Shown here one piece after another: positions 9,729 to 19,936 of a DNA stretch of 64,000 nucleotides (position 1 is the stretch's first letter; every line of letters begins with the position of its first letter). The notes under the pieces are model-generated. The model saw only the letters and a list, made by a program, of their open reading frames with translations, searched no databases and was not told the DNA's origin. The position numbers were made by a program, and so were the translations under genes. The DNA comes from Pseudomonas sp. 30_B. Its GTDB lineage: Bacteria; Pseudomonadota; Gammaproteobacteria; Pseudomonadales; Pseudomonadaceae. The stretch lies in assembly GCF_017491605.1 (NCBI RefSeq), contig NZ_JAFGYY010000023.1, positions 24,540 to 88,539 on the forward strand, written 5' to 3'.

Positions 9729-10733
9729 TCAGTTGCGACGAAAGGCGGCGAAAGCTGCGACGATACGCGGAATATCCGCCGATTTCACGTCGAGATGCGT
9801 GACCAGCCGCAGGCGTGCCGCCGGGCTGACCCGAATGCCGCGCTCGGCAAGGTGAGTCGCCAGCGCGCCGGCCTGCTCACCGAGGCCGACGTAGACCATG
9901 CTGGTCTGTACCGGCTCGATGGCATAGCCCAGTTCGGCCAGACCACGGCCCAGCGCCTCGGCATTGGCGTGATCCTCGGCCAGGCGCTCGACCTGGTGGT
10001 CCAGCGCATACAACCCCGCGGCCGCCAGGCCGCCGGCCTGACGCATGCCACCGCCGACCATCTTGCGCAGACGGCGCGCCCGGCCGATCAGCTCGGCATC
10101 GCCACACAGCACCGAACCCACCGGCGCGCCCAGCCCCTTGGACAGGCACACGGAAACGGAGTCGAAGTGGCGGGTGATCTCGCGGGCGTCCACACCCAGC
10201 TTCACCGCTGCGTTGTACAGGCGCGCACCGTCCAGGTGCAGGGCCAGGCCACGGCGGCGGGTCATTTCTCGCGCGGCGGCGAGATAGGCCTGGGGCAGCA
10301 CCTTGCCCTGCATGGTGTTTTCCAGCGCCAGCAGGCGGGTGCGGGCGAAGTGGAAGTCGTCCTGCTTGATGGCCGCCTCGACCTTGGCCAGGTCGAGCGA
10401 ACCGTCGGCTTCGCCATCGAGGGGTTGCGGCTGGATGGAGCCGAGGACTGCAGCGCCACCGCCTTCGTATTTATAGGTGTGCGCCTGCTGGCCGACGATG
10501 TACTCGTCGCCCCGGCCGCAGTGGGCCATCAGGCCGAGCAGGTTGCTCATGGTGCCGGTGGGCACGAACAGCGCGGCGGCGAACCCCAGGCGCTCGGCCA
10601 GGGACGCTTCGAGGCGGTTGACGGTGGGGTCTTCGCCATACACGTCATCGCCCAGTTCGGCGCGCGCCATGGCCTCGCGCATCCCGGCGGTGGGCAGGGT
10701 CACGGTGTCGCTGCGAAGGTCGATGATGGACAT
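9729..10733 (-). CDS. ltaE: Low-specificity L-threonine aldolase
   Basis: A 334-residue PLP enzyme that cleaves L-threonine or L-allo-threonine to glycine and acetaldehyde. The N-terminal IDLRSDTVTLPT and the substrate-loop GDDVYGEDPTVN are family signatures. Lys199 in SVCLSKGLGAPVGS is the expected PLP lysine, and LHLDGARLYNA holds the cofactor-ring aspartate. The ATG at 10733 is preceded by GAGGAG. The gene lies between alaS and the ast cluster, the same place as in P. aeruginosa. Confidence 0.9.
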   Translation of the reverse strand: MSIIDLRSDTVTLPTAGMREAMARAELGDDVYGEDPTVNRLEASLAERLGFAAALFVPTGTMSNLLGLMAHCGRGDEYIVGQQAHTYKYEGGGAAVLGSIQPQPLDGEADGSLDLAKVEAAIKQDDFHFARTRLLALENTMQGKVLPQAYLAAAREMTRRRGLALHLDGARLYNAAVKLGVDAREITRHFDSVSVCLSKGLGAPVGSVLCGDAELIGRARRLRKMVGGGMRQAGGLAAAGLYALDHQVERLAEDHANAEALGRGLAELGYAIEPVQTSMVYVGLGEQAGALATHLAERGIRVSPAARLRLVTHLDVKSADIPRIVAAFAAFRRN

Positions 10734-10808
10734 GGCGGGCTCCTCGGGCATCAGGCGGAAAGGCCGATGCTAAGCGCTCGCCAGTGGCGGGACAAGGGTT
10801 GGATAACT

Positions 10809-10885
10809 GTAGGAGCGAGCTTGCTCGCGAACCGCCCAGCGCAGGAGCCGCCGACAATTCCGTTCGCGAGCAAGCTCGCTCCTAC
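10809..10885. repeat. REP doublet (REPIN) of the GTAGGAGCGAGCTTGCTCGC family
   Basis: One REP unit (10809-10832, plus) faces an inverted copy (10862-10885) across 29 bp, the paired arrangement of a mobile REPIN. It lies between the threonine aldolase and astE. Confidence 0.85.
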
Positions 10886-10900
10886 GAGAGCAAAAAGCGG

Positions 10901-11899
10901 TCAGAGCTCGGTGGGGACGACCAGGATGCCGGCACGCAATCCGTTCTTCACCCGAGGGTTGGGGAAGATGATCCGTGCGCCCTGCTCTTCCACGATCCAG
11001 CGGGTGCCGCCGATGTCCTCGGCGAGCAGGTAGCCCTGATCCAGCTCGGTGAAGTTATCCACAGCATCGTCCAGGTGCAGGCGGAAATGGTCACTGTGCT
11101 TGATCACCTCGCGGGACACGGCGAACAGCTTGAGGCCGTCGAGATGGCTGCCATCAGCCTCCGGCGCGTCGCCACGGATCAGGCTTTGCAGCATGCTTTC
11201 AAGGCGATCGAGATTGACTGCCTGGTTCTGCCCGAACGGCCGCGCCTTGCCCAGTTCCAGGGTGAAGGCCTCGGCACCCAGATGGCTGTAGGTGTAGGCG
11301 CTGAAGGTAATGCCCGGTTTGCTCTGCAGCAGCACCGCGTCGATGCCGGCGCTGCGCAGACGCGCCAGTTCGTCGCGGGAGTGCTGGCGGCCTTCGCTCC
11401 AGGGATAGAGGGCGAACTGCTCGATCTTCGAGCCGCGGATAGCGGTGTGCAGGTCGTAGTGCAGGCGCGTGCGCCCTTCGCGGGCGAAGAACGCAGCGGC
11501 CAGGCGCTCCAGCTCGGACGCACGCAGGGCTTCGTTGCCGCTGCCCTCTTCGTGGCGACCGCAGAACAGGCGGTTGATGTCCTGCTCCAGGTAGCGCTCG
11601 CCGCGGCGCATCGCTTCGGGGTTGCCGAGCAGGATCAGGATGCGCACCGCCGGCTTCAGCTCGCCACGGGCTATACGCTGCACCAGGCGGTCGAGCAGCT
11701 CGATGGGCGCGGTCTCGTTGCCATGAATGCCAGCCGAGAGCAGCAGGTCGCCACCCTGGTCGCGGGTCGTGGACGGGTTGATTTCCAGGGCGCCCTCGGC
11801 CAGCCAGTGCAGGCGGGTGCCGTCTGCGGTGAGCTGGATCTTTTCCGTCGGCTCACGGCCGGCGAGGGTCAGTTCGAGCAGTTTGCCCAGAGCTAGCAT
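10901..11899 (-). CDS. astE: Succinylglutamate desuccinylase AstE (AruE)
   Basis: A 332-residue zinc hydrolase that splits N-succinylglutamate into succinate and glutamate, the last step of the arginine succinyltransferase pathway. Zinc ligands His59 and Glu62 lie in SAGIHGNETAPIE and His151 in YDLHTAIR. The catalytic glutamate region is FTLELGKARPFG. GGAGG precedes the ATG. It is the final gene of the seven-gene ast series and is followed by a REPIN. Confidence 0.95.
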   Translation of the reverse strand: MLALGKLLELTLAGREPTEKIQLTADGTRLHWLAEGALEINPSTTRDQGGDLLLSAGIHGNETAPIELLDRLVQRIARGELKPAVRILILLGNPEAMRRGERYLEQDINRLFCGRHEEGSGNEALRASELERLAAAFFAREGRTRLHYDLHTAIRGSKIEQFALYPWSEGRQHSRDELARLRSAGIDAVLLQSKPGITFSAYTYSHLGAEAFTLELGKARPFGQNQAVNLDRLESMLQSLIRGDAPEADGSHLDGLKLFAVSREVIKHSDHFRLHLDDAVDNFTELDQGYLLAEDIGGTRWIVEEQGARIIFPNPRVKNGLRAGILVVPTEL

Positions 11900-11949
11900 G
11901 CGGACGCCTCCATCAGTCCCACGGCCGGATCGGGCCGTGGACTCCGCGA

Positions 11950-12231
11950 TCAGTGGTGATGGTCACATCCACAGTCTGGACCATGTTCGTGGACTTCGGC
12001 GGCTTCCAGCTCCAGAGTCAGGCCCAGTTGGTTGACTGCCTGCGGGCGCACCACCAGCAGCGGGATCTCGGTGTCGTCCTCATGGGAGTCGGCGTAGATC
12101 ACCAAACCGCCCTTGCCATCGGCCTCCAGCCACAGCTCGCGCCCTTCCAGGCGAATGGCCAGGCGCGCGGTGTGAGTCTCGCGGCGCTCGCCCTTGTTGT
12201 CTTCGAGAATCAGCGGGAGGCTTTCGGTCAT
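11950..12231 (-). CDS. Small conserved protein of the ast operon with a His/Cys-rich tail
   Basis: A 93-residue soluble protein of unknown function, encoded 9 bp after astB and 50 bp before astE. Its beta-rich body (ARLAIRLEGRELWLEADGKGGLVIYAD) ends in HEHGPDCGCDHHH, which looks able to bind metal. The same gene position is occupied by PA0900 in P. aeruginosa. AstE is a zinc enzyme, so metal delivery or protection is conceivable, but nothing in the sequence proves it. Confidence 0.8.
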   Translation of the reverse strand: MTESLPLILEDNKGERRETHTARLAIRLEGRELWLEADGKGGLVIYADSHEDDTEIPLLVVRPQAVNQLGLTLELEAAEVHEHGPDCGCDHHH

Positions 12232-12240
12232 GTCAGTTAC

Positions 12241-13587
12241 TCAAATCTGCTGGAAGGGATAAACCGAGCCCAGTTTAAGGATCTGGGTCAATTCATCCAA
12301 CGCCGTACGGCACTCGATGAGCAGTTGCGGGTCGGCCAGATCGGACTCGGACAGCCGATCACGGTAGTGCTTGTCGACCCAGGTGACCAGCGTGTCGTGC
12401 AGGGTCGGGGTCATGATCACGCCCGGATTGACCGCCGCCAGCTCCTTGTCGGTCAGCGCCACGCGCAGGCGCAGGCAGGCAGGGCCGCCGCCGTTCTGCA
12501 TGCTCTGCTTGAGATCGAACACCTTCACCTCGCGGATCGGGCCGTCCTCGCTGGTCAGGCGCGACAGGTAGTTCCACACGCGCTCGTTCTTGCGGCACTC
12601 CTCCGGGACGATCAGCAGCATGTTGCCGTCCGCGCGAGTCAGCAGCTGGCTGTTGAACAGGTAGGACTTCACCGCGTCCTCGACCGTGACCTGGTCGCGC
12701 GGCACGCACACGGCCTGGAAGCGACCGCCACGGCGACCCAGCTTGTCGTGCAGCTCGGCGAGCACGCGCTCGGTGTCGAGGAAGGCATCTTCGTGGTAGA
12801 ACAGCACTTCGCCGTTGCCCACTGCGATCACGTCGTTGTGGAACACGCCCTGGTCGATCACCGCCGGGTTCTGCTGGGCGTAGACCACGCCGTCATCGCT
12901 CAGGCCGTGCAGGCGGGCCACCGCCTGGCAGGCTTCCAGGGTCTGCCGCGCCGGGTAGCGCTGCGGCGCCGGGAAGCGGCTGTCGAAGGCACTGCGACCG
13001 AACACGAAGAACTCCACGCCGGCTTCGCCATAGGACTTGCAGAAGCGCGTGTGGTTGGCCGCGCCCTCGTCGCCGAACTGGGCGACCGCCGGCAGAGCGG
13101 CGTGGTGGGCGAAGTGCTTCTCGTCGTTGAACATCGCCGCGAGGATACGGCTGGTCTGCGGATGCTCGATGGAGCGGTGGAACTTGCAGTTCAGGTTGGC
13201 GGCGGTGAAATGCACGCGGCCATCGGCGGTATCGGCGCCGGGGCTGACGGTGGCCGCGTTGGCGGTCCACATGCAGGACGCCGAACTGGTGGCGGCGAGC
13301 AGCGGCATGGCCTCCTTGGCAGCCTTGGCGATGACCTCGGCGTCGGTGCCGGAGAAGCCCAGGGCGCGCAGCGAGGCGACGGCCGGGCGTTCCTGCGGGG
13401 CGAATACGCCCTGCTTGAAGCCCATCTCCATCAGCGCCTTCATCTTCGACAGGCCCTGCTTCGCCGCTTCGCGCGGGTTGGACGCCGCCTGGCTGTTGCT
13501 CTGCGAAGCAACGTTGCCGTAGGACAGGCCACCGTAGTTGTGGGTCGGTCCGACCAGACCATCGAAGTTCATTTCATAGGCGGTCAT
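12241..13587 (-). CDS. astB: N-succinylarginine dihydrolase AstB (AruB)
   Basis: A 448-residue enzyme of the amidinotransferase/pentein fold that converts N2-succinylarginine to succinylornithine, CO2 and two ammonia. MNFDGLVGPTHNYGGLSYGN near the N terminus is the family hallmark, and the nucleophilic cysteine is in NGGGPACLRLRV near the C terminus. The ATG at 13587 overlaps the astD stop codon as TGATG, giving translational coupling; a GTG one codon earlier is less likely. Confidence 0.95.
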   Translation of the reverse strand: MTAYEMNFDGLVGPTHNYGGLSYGNVASQSNSQAASNPREAAKQGLSKMKALMEMGFKQGVFAPQERPAVASLRALGFSGTDAEVIAKAAKEAMPLLAATSSASCMWTANAATVSPGADTADGRVHFTAANLNCKFHRSIEHPQTSRILAAMFNDEKHFAHHAALPAVAQFGDEGAANHTRFCKSYGEAGVEFFVFGRSAFDSRFPAPQRYPARQTLEACQAVARLHGLSDDGVVYAQQNPAVIDQGVFHNDVIAVGNGEVLFYHEDAFLDTERVLAELHDKLGRRGGRFQAVCVPRDQVTVEDAVKSYLFNSQLLTRADGNMLLIVPEECRKNERVWNYLSRLTSEDGPIREVKVFDLKQSMQNGGGPACLRLRVALTDKELAAVNPGVIMTPTLHDTLVTWVDKHYRDRLSESDLADPQLLIECRTALDELTQILKLGSVYPFQQI

Positions 13588-15050
13588 CACAGGCTCACTC
13601 CCGGGGTCAGGGTTGCAGGCAGGCTCAAGCTTTCGCTTTCCAGCGAGGCGACCGGATAGGCGCAGTAGTCGGCCGCGTAGTAGGCGCTCGGGCGATGGTT
13701 GCCCGAGGCGCCAATGCCGCCGAAGGGCGCACTGCTGGCGGCGCCGGTCAGTTGTTTGTTCCAGTTGACGATGCCGGCGCGGCTCTCGATGAGGAAGTCC
13801 TCATAGCGCTCGCGGGAATCCGACAGCAGGCCGGCGGCCAGGCCGTACTGGGTGGCATTGGCTTCGCGCACGGCGGCGTCGAAGTCGGCATAGCGGATCA
13901 CCTGCAGCAGCGGGCCGAAGAATTCTTCGTCCGGGCGCTCGGCCACGGCGGTGACATCGAGGATGCCCGGCGTCAGCAGCGCGGCACCGGCCAGCGGCTG
14001 GGTCATCGCCAGCAGCGGCTTGGCGCCCTTGGCCAGCAGTTGCTCCTGGGCCTTGATCAGGTGTTCGGCGGCGGCAAGCGAGATCACCGAGCCCATGAAA
14101 GGCGCCGGTTGCTCGTCGAAGCGGCCGACCTTGATGGTCGAGGCCACGGCCACCAGGCGCTCGATCAGCGCGTCGCCCCAGGTGCCCTGCGGTACCAGCA
14201 GGCGGCGGGCGCAGGTGCAGCGCTGGCCGGCGGAAATGAAGGCGGACTGGATGATGGTGTAGACGGCGGCGTCCACGTCTTGCACTTCGTCGACCACCAG
14301 CGGGTTATTGCCGCCCATCTCCAGCGCCAGGATCTTCTGCGGACGGCCGCCGAACTGGCTGTGCAGCAGGTTGCCGGTACGGCTGGAGCCGGTGAAGAAC
14401 AGGCCGTCGATGTCGTCGTTGCCAGCCAGTGCCACGCCGGTGTCGCGGGCGCCCTGCACCAGATTGATCACGCCGGCGGGAATGCCCGACTCGATCCAGG
14501 CCTGCAGGGTCAGCTCGGCGACCTTCGGGGTCAACTCGCTGGGCTTGAACACCACGGCATTCCCTGCCAGCAGGGCCGGCACGATATGGCCGTTGGGCAG
14601 GTGGCCAGGGAAGTTGTACGGGCCGAACACGGCGACCACGCCATGGGGCTTGTGGCGCAGCACGGCGGTGGCGTCGGCCAGCGGGCCACTCTTCTCGCCG
14701 GTACGTTCACGGAAGGCCTGAACCGAGATGGCGACCTTGTTGACCATGCTGGTCACTTCGGTGGCGGCTTCCCACAGCGGCTTGCCGGTTTCCTCGCCGA
14801 TGGCGCGGGCCAGTTCCTCGGAGCGCCCCTTGAGGGCAGCGGCGAAGCGCTCCAGCACGGCAATGCGCTCTTCCACCGGGCGACGGGCCCAGGCCGGGAA
14901 AGCGGCGCGTGCGGCGGCAACGGCGGCGCCGACCTGCGCGGCCGAGGCGGCGCGGCCGCTCCAGACCACGGTCTGGCTGACCGGGCAGAGGGACTCCAGC
15001 GACTCGCCTTCGCCCGCCAGCCACTGGCCGGCAATGTAGTGGGTATTCAT
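13587..15050 (-). CDS. astD: Succinylglutamate semialdehyde dehydrogenase AstD (AruD)
   Basis: A 487-residue NAD(P)-dependent aldehyde dehydrogenase oxidising succinylglutamate semialdehyde to succinylglutamate. The catalytic cysteine lies in ISAGQRCTCARRLLVPQ, the general-base glutamate in LALEMGGNNP, and the nucleotide-binding turn in FFTGSSRTGNLL. Two tandem ATGs exist (15053, 15050); the second is better spaced from GGGGAG. It follows aruG by 28 bp and overlaps astB by 1 bp. Confidence 0.95.
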   Translation of the reverse strand: MNTHYIAGQWLAGEGESLESLCPVSQTVVWSGRAASAAQVGAAVAAARAAFPAWARRPVEERIAVLERFAAALKGRSEELARAIGEETGKPLWEAATEVTSMVNKVAISVQAFRERTGEKSGPLADATAVLRHKPHGVVAVFGPYNFPGHLPNGHIVPALLAGNAVVFKPSELTPKVAELTLQAWIESGIPAGVINLVQGARDTGVALAGNDDIDGLFFTGSSRTGNLLHSQFGGRPQKILALEMGGNNPLVVDEVQDVDAAVYTIIQSAFISAGQRCTCARRLLVPQGTWGDALIERLVAVASTIKVGRFDEQPAPFMGSVISLAAAEHLIKAQEQLLAKGAKPLLAMTQPLAGAALLTPGILDVTAVAERPDEEFFGPLLQVIRYADFDAAVREANATQYGLAAGLLSDSRERYEDFLIESRAGIVNWNKQLTGAASSAPFGGIGASGNHRPSAYYAADYCAYPVASLESESLSLPATLTPGVSL

Positions 15051-15078
15051 CATCAGACTCCCCTGACGCCTCGCGGCA

Positions 15079-16098
15079 TCAGTTGCGTTTTCCGGAGAGA
15101 GGCACCGCGCGGACCGAAGCCCCGGCGGACAGGCGCAGGCGCTTGGCGGTCAGCGCGTCGACCACCAGCGAGCCGGCAGCCACGCGCGCCGGAGCCGCGG
15201 TGATGCGGCTTTCCTCGCGCTTGCGGTTGTGAATCAGGAAGGGTTCGGCGTCGTCGCCCGGCGTACCGATGGCCAGCACCAGGGTCTGGCTGTCGGCGAT
15301 CGGACGGATCTTGTCGGTCGGCGCCTCGATGGCGGGGCCGGCGTCGAAGATGTCGACATAGCCCTGGTAGCTGAAGCCTTCGGCCTTGAGCATGGCCAGC
15401 GCCGGCTCGGTGTCCGGGTGTACGCGGCCGATCACCGCGCGCGCCTCTTCCGAGAGGAAGCAGGTGTAGAGCGGGAACTTGGGCATCAGCTCGGCGATGA
15501 AGGACTTGTTGCCCACGCCGGTCAGGTAGTCGGCCTGGCTGAACTCCATCTTGAAGAAGTGCCGGCCCAGGCTCTCCCAGAACGGCGAGCGGCCTTCGCT
15601 GTCGGACATGCCGCGCATCTCGGCGATCACCTTGTCACCGAAGAGTTCGCGGAACTCGGCGATGAACAGGAAACGCGCCTTGGACAGCAGACGGCCATTG
15701 AGGCCGGTGCGGTGGTCGGCATGCAGGAACAGCGAGCACAGCTCGGACTGACCAGTGAGGTCGTTGGCAAGGAACAGCGTAGGAATCTCGCGGTGGATAC
15801 CCAGTTCCTGGGAGGCGCTGACGGTCAGGCCGACACGGTAGTTGTACCAGGGCTCGCGCAGGCCGACGGCGCCGGCCACGGCGGAAATCCCCACCACCTT
15901 GCCGTCGTCATCCTCGAGGACGAACAGGTAGTCGGCGTCGGCACGCTCGGCCTCGCCACGGAAGGCCTTCTCGGCCCAGCTGACGCGGTGCTGCAGGCGC
16001 TGCTCGTTGGCCGGCAGGGTGGTCAGGCCGGTGCCGGTGCTGCGGGCCAGGTCGAACAGGGCCGGAAGGTCGGCGCTGGTTACGGGACGGACGATCAT
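15079..16098 (-). CDS. aruG: Arginine N-succinyltransferase, subunit AruG
   Basis: A 339-residue member of the AstA family. With AruF it forms the heteromeric arginine/ornithine N-succinyltransferase that starts the pathway by succinylating arginine from succinyl-CoA. It starts MIVRPVTSADLPALFDLARSTGTGLTTLP, and AruF has the parallel motif, so the two subunits are tandem paralogues. GGGGAGAG precedes the ATG, 11 bp after aruF. Confidence 0.95.
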   Translation of the reverse strand: MIVRPVTSADLPALFDLARSTGTGLTTLPANEQRLQHRVSWAEKAFRGEAERADADYLFVLEDDDGKVVGISAVAGAVGLREPWYNYRVGLTVSASQELGIHREIPTLFLANDLTGQSELCSLFLHADHRTGLNGRLLSKARFLFIAEFRELFGDKVIAEMRGMSDSEGRSPFWESLGRHFFKMEFSQADYLTGVGNKSFIAELMPKFPLYTCFLSEEARAVIGRVHPDTEPALAMLKAEGFSYQGYVDIFDAGPAIEAPTDKIRPIADSQTLVLAIGTPGDDAEPFLIHNRKREESRITAAPARVAAGSLVVDALTAKRLRLSAGASVRAVPLSGKRN

Positions 16099-16109
16099 GT
16101 TCTCTCCCC

Positions 16110-17126
16110 TCAGATCGCGACCAGGCGCACGCTGGCGCCCTCGCCGACGCCCAGGGCGTCAGCGGCTTCCTGGTTCAGGGTCACCGGCTTGCCGGGTGCC
16201 CAGTCGAGTTCGGCGACGATGGCGCGGAAGTCCTGCAGCTGGCCGTTGGTGACCAGGTAGCCGCGATTCCCCTTGCCGCCTTCGCCGATACGCACCGGTA
16301 CCTGCCGGCTCTGGGCGATGGAACGGATGCTGGAGATGGGCGCGTGCAGGGTCGGGCCGCCGTCGAAGATGTCGATGTAGTTGTCGGACTCGAAGCCGTC
16401 GCGCATCAGGATGTCGAAGGTGATCTGCGCACGCGGGTGCACCTGGCCCATGGACTCCTGCGCCTCGTCCGGCAGCAGCGGCACGTAGATCGGGTAGTGC
16501 GGCATCAGCTCGGCGAGGAAGGTGCGGCTCTTCAGGCCCGAAAGCCTCTCGGCCTCGGAGTAGTCGAGGTCGAAGAAGTTGCGGCCGATGGCGTTCCAGA
16601 ACGGCGATTGGCCCTGGTCGTCGCTGTAGCCGACGATTTCCACCACCACTGCGTCGGCGAAGCGCTCCGGATGGCTGGCCATGAACAGCAGGCGGCCGCG
16701 GGAGTTGAGCTCGGCGACCGGCGTGTTCACCAGGTCGCGCTCGACGTAGAAGCTGGTCAGCAAGCTGTTGCCGGTGAGGTCGTGGCACAGCGAGAGGACG
16801 TGGATCTTGTTGTGGATCTTCAGCTCGCGGGAAGCGTGCACGAAGGTCTCGTTGCGGAAGCTGTAGAACGGCTCGGAGAAGCCGGCCGACGCGACGATCG
16901 CCGAGCAGCCGACCAGGCGACCGCTGAGGCTGTCTTCCAGCACGAAGAAATAGCTCTCTTCACCGTTGAAGCTCACTTCGGCGGCGAACGAGGCCTCCGA
17001 GGCAAGGATCTTTTCCCGCAGACGTTCCGCGTCGTCCGGCAGCGACGTGACGCCGACCGGGCTGTCCGCGGCGAGACGCTGCACCTGCTGCAGGTCGGCC
17101 ACTTGGGCGGGGCGCATCACCAGCAT
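16110..17126 (-). CDS. aruF: Arginine N-succinyltransferase, subunit AruF
   Basis: A 338-residue AstA-family subunit, paralogous to the following AruG. Conserved blocks include MLVMRPAQVADLQQVQRLAA, YFFVLEDSLSGRLVGCSA and FFDLDYSEAERLSG. Enterobacteria have one astA gene; two subunits are the Pseudomonas arrangement. GAGGAG precedes the ATG. A strong intercistronic hairpin separates it from astC. Confidence 0.95.
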   Translation of the reverse strand: MLVMRPAQVADLQQVQRLAADSPVGVTSLPDDAERLREKILASEASFAAEVSFNGEESYFFVLEDSLSGRLVGCSAIVASAGFSEPFYSFRNETFVHASRELKIHNKIHVLSLCHDLTGNSLLTSFYVERDLVNTPVAELNSRGRLLFMASHPERFADAVVVEIVGYSDDQGQSPFWNAIGRNFFDLDYSEAERLSGLKSRTFLAELMPHYPIYVPLLPDEAQESMGQVHPRAQITFDILMRDGFESDNYIDIFDGGPTLHAPISSIRSIAQSRQVPVRIGEGGKGNRGYLVTNGQLQDFRAIVAELDWAPGKPVTLNQEAADALGVGEGASVRLVAI

Positions 17127-17210
17127 GGCGTCACTCCTCTAACCAGACAAAAGTTCATGATTCGCGGGCGCGACACAACCTGTGCCGCACTCACCAGGGC
17201 ATTCGGAAGA

Positions 17211-17232
17211 CCGGCCGGGGTGTCCCGGCCGG
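17211..17232 (-). other. Intercistronic hairpin between astC and aruF
   Basis: CCGGCCGGG pairs perfectly with CCCGGCCGG around a 4-nt loop, about 50 nt after the astC stop codon. No T run follows, so it more likely stabilises the astC mRNA end or attenuates than terminates outright. Confidence 0.6.
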
Positions 17233-17279
17233 TGGCGCGGCGAAATCGCTCCGCCGCAGATTCAGCTTAGTCGCAGCTG

Positions 17280-18500
<1,221 letters not shown>

Positions 18501-18568
18501 CGGTGTTCTCCTGCCTGGTTGAGGCGGCTATCGTTGGAAGGATTGTAGGGACGATTGTCGGGTCGGCA

Positions 18569-18635
18569 TTGTCGCCATGCGACAACTTGTTATAGCGCCA
18601 ACCCGCGGATTGCCGAGCTTTATGGAAATGCGACA
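18569..18635 (-). promoter_or_regulatory. ArgR operator half-sites upstream of astC
   Basis: Two sequences on the minus strand match the Pseudomonas ArgR half-site TGTCGC-N8-AA exactly, at 18635-18620 and 18584-18569. They lie 70-135 nt upstream of the astC start codon. The 51-bp spacing is larger than in the classical tandem operator, so a degenerate half-site may lie between. Confidence 0.65.
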
Positions 18636-18748
18636 GAAAGCGTCGGGAAGGCGCAGTGTAAGGCCTGCGGACTGCTGCGGGTACACGGGGACGTGGAATT
18701 TGTTCGCGTGGCGAATGAACGGTCAGAAATAAAGCAGAGGGAGTTTTC

Positions 18749-18901
18749 GTAGGAGCGAGCTTGCTCGCGAACCGCTTTAAACCGGCGTATCCGACAAGAT
18801 TGTTCGCATTTACGGCAGGAGACTCGTAGGGCGCATAACGCGCCAGCGTTATCCGCCGCGGCCACAGCGGCGGATAACCTGTTCCAGGTTAGCCGCCCTA
18901 C
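18749..18901. repeat. REP unit and a GTAGGGCG palindromic repeat in the argR-astC spacer
   Basis: A single GTAGGAGCGAGCTTGCTCGC REP lies at 18749-18772. A different palindromic repeat spans 18826-18901, beginning GTAGGGCGCATAACG and ending in GCCCTAC, with internal inverted GTTATCCGCCGC/GCGGCGGATAAC arms. The same GTAGGGCG type recurs, truncated, at the window end. The 414-bp spacer between argR and astC holds no gene. Confidence 0.75.
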
Positions 18902-18914
18902 GAAAAGCGCAGCT

Positions 18915-19898
18915 TCAGCCGCGCTCGGCGACCACCGGAGCAGCCTCGGCGGCGCTCTGCCCGCGACGCTGGTTGCGGTCTTCGCGCGGGGTCACGCCGA
19001 AGAAATTGCGGTAGGCGCTGGAGAAATGCGGACCGCTGGAGAAGCCGCAGGACAGGCCGATCTGGATGATCGACTTGCTGGTCTGCATGAGCATCTGCCG
19101 CGCGCGGTTCAGGCGCAGTTCCAGGTAGTACTGGCTGGGCACACGGGTCAGGTACTGCTTGAAGATGCGCTCCAGCTGGCGGCGCGAGACACACACGTGC
19201 TGAGCGATCTCGTCGGTGGTCAGCGGCTCCTCGATGTTCGCCTCCATCAGCAGCACCGCCTGGGTGAGCTTCGGGTGGCTGGAACCGAGGCGGTTCTTCA
19301 GCGGGATGCGCTGGCGTTCGGAGCCTTCGCGGATGCGCTCGACCACCAGTTCTTCGGACACCGCGCCCGCCAGTTCCGCACCATGGTCGCGGGACAGCAC
19401 GGCCAGCAGCAGGTCGAGCACCGCCATGCCGCCACAGGCGCTCAGGCGGTCGCGGTCCCATTCGAACAGATGGTTGGTGGCGATGACCTTGGGGTAACGC
19501 TCGGTGAAGTCGTCGTGCCAGCGCCAGTGCACGGCGGTGCGGTAGCCGTCGAGCAAGCCGAGCTGCGCCAGCGGGTAGATGCCGGCGGACAGCGCACCGA
19601 TGCTCACGCCGCTGCGCGACAGCTGCTTGAGCGCGGAGGCCAGCGGTGCGGAGACCGTATGGGGAACTTCATCGGCGACCAGGAAAATGCGCTGGCACTG
19701 CTCCAGCGCTCCGGCCCAGGGCTGCCCCGGCAGGCGCCAGCCGTCGGCCTCGGCGACCGTTTCGGCGCTCATGAACACCGGATCGTAGAGCGCCTCCGGA
19801 TGCAGCCGGCGGGCGACCCGCAGGGCCTCCTCGGCCAGTGCCAGGGTCAGCGCGCGGGTGTGCGGCCAGAGGAGGAATCCGATGCGTTGTGCAGTCAT
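18915..19898 (-). CDS. argR: Arginine-responsive regulator ArgR (AraC family)
   Basis: A 327-residue transcription factor with an N-terminal DJ-1/PfpI-like ligand domain (residues about 1-190, LFLVADE/GISAG-type segments such as SIGALSAGIYPLAQLGLLDGY) and a C-terminal AraC DNA-binding domain (about 215-310, VSRRQLERIFKQYL and GLSCGFSSGPHFSSAYRNFFG). This is the Pseudomonas ArgR, unrelated to E. coli ArgR. It activates aot and ast with arginine and represses biosynthesis. It is the last gene of the aot operon, 38 bp after aotP, giving autoregulation. Confidence 0.95.
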   Translation of the reverse strand: MTAQRIGFLLWPHTRALTLALAEEALRVARRLHPEALYDPVFMSAETVAEADGWRLPGQPWAGALEQCQRIFLVADEVPHTVSAPLASALKQLSRSGVSIGALSAGIYPLAQLGLLDGYRTAVHWRWHDDFTERYPKVIATNHLFEWDRDRLSACGGMAVLDLLLAVLSRDHGAELAGAVSEELVVERIREGSERQRIPLKNRLGSSHPKLTQAVLLMEANIEEPLTTDEIAQHVCVSRRQLERIFKQYLTRVPSQYYLELRLNRARQMLMQTSKSIIQIGLSCGFSSGPHFSSAYRNFFGVTPREDRNQRRGQSAAEAAPVVAERG

Positions 19899-19936
19899 GC
19901 GACGAGGTCACCAGGCGACACGGGATGACAGACAGC

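Noticed and set aside
10809..10885. Inverted repeats considered as a transcription terminator or attachment site
   Set aside because: The sequence is a standard REP doublet repeated at several other places in the window, with no T run and no integrase gene nearby.
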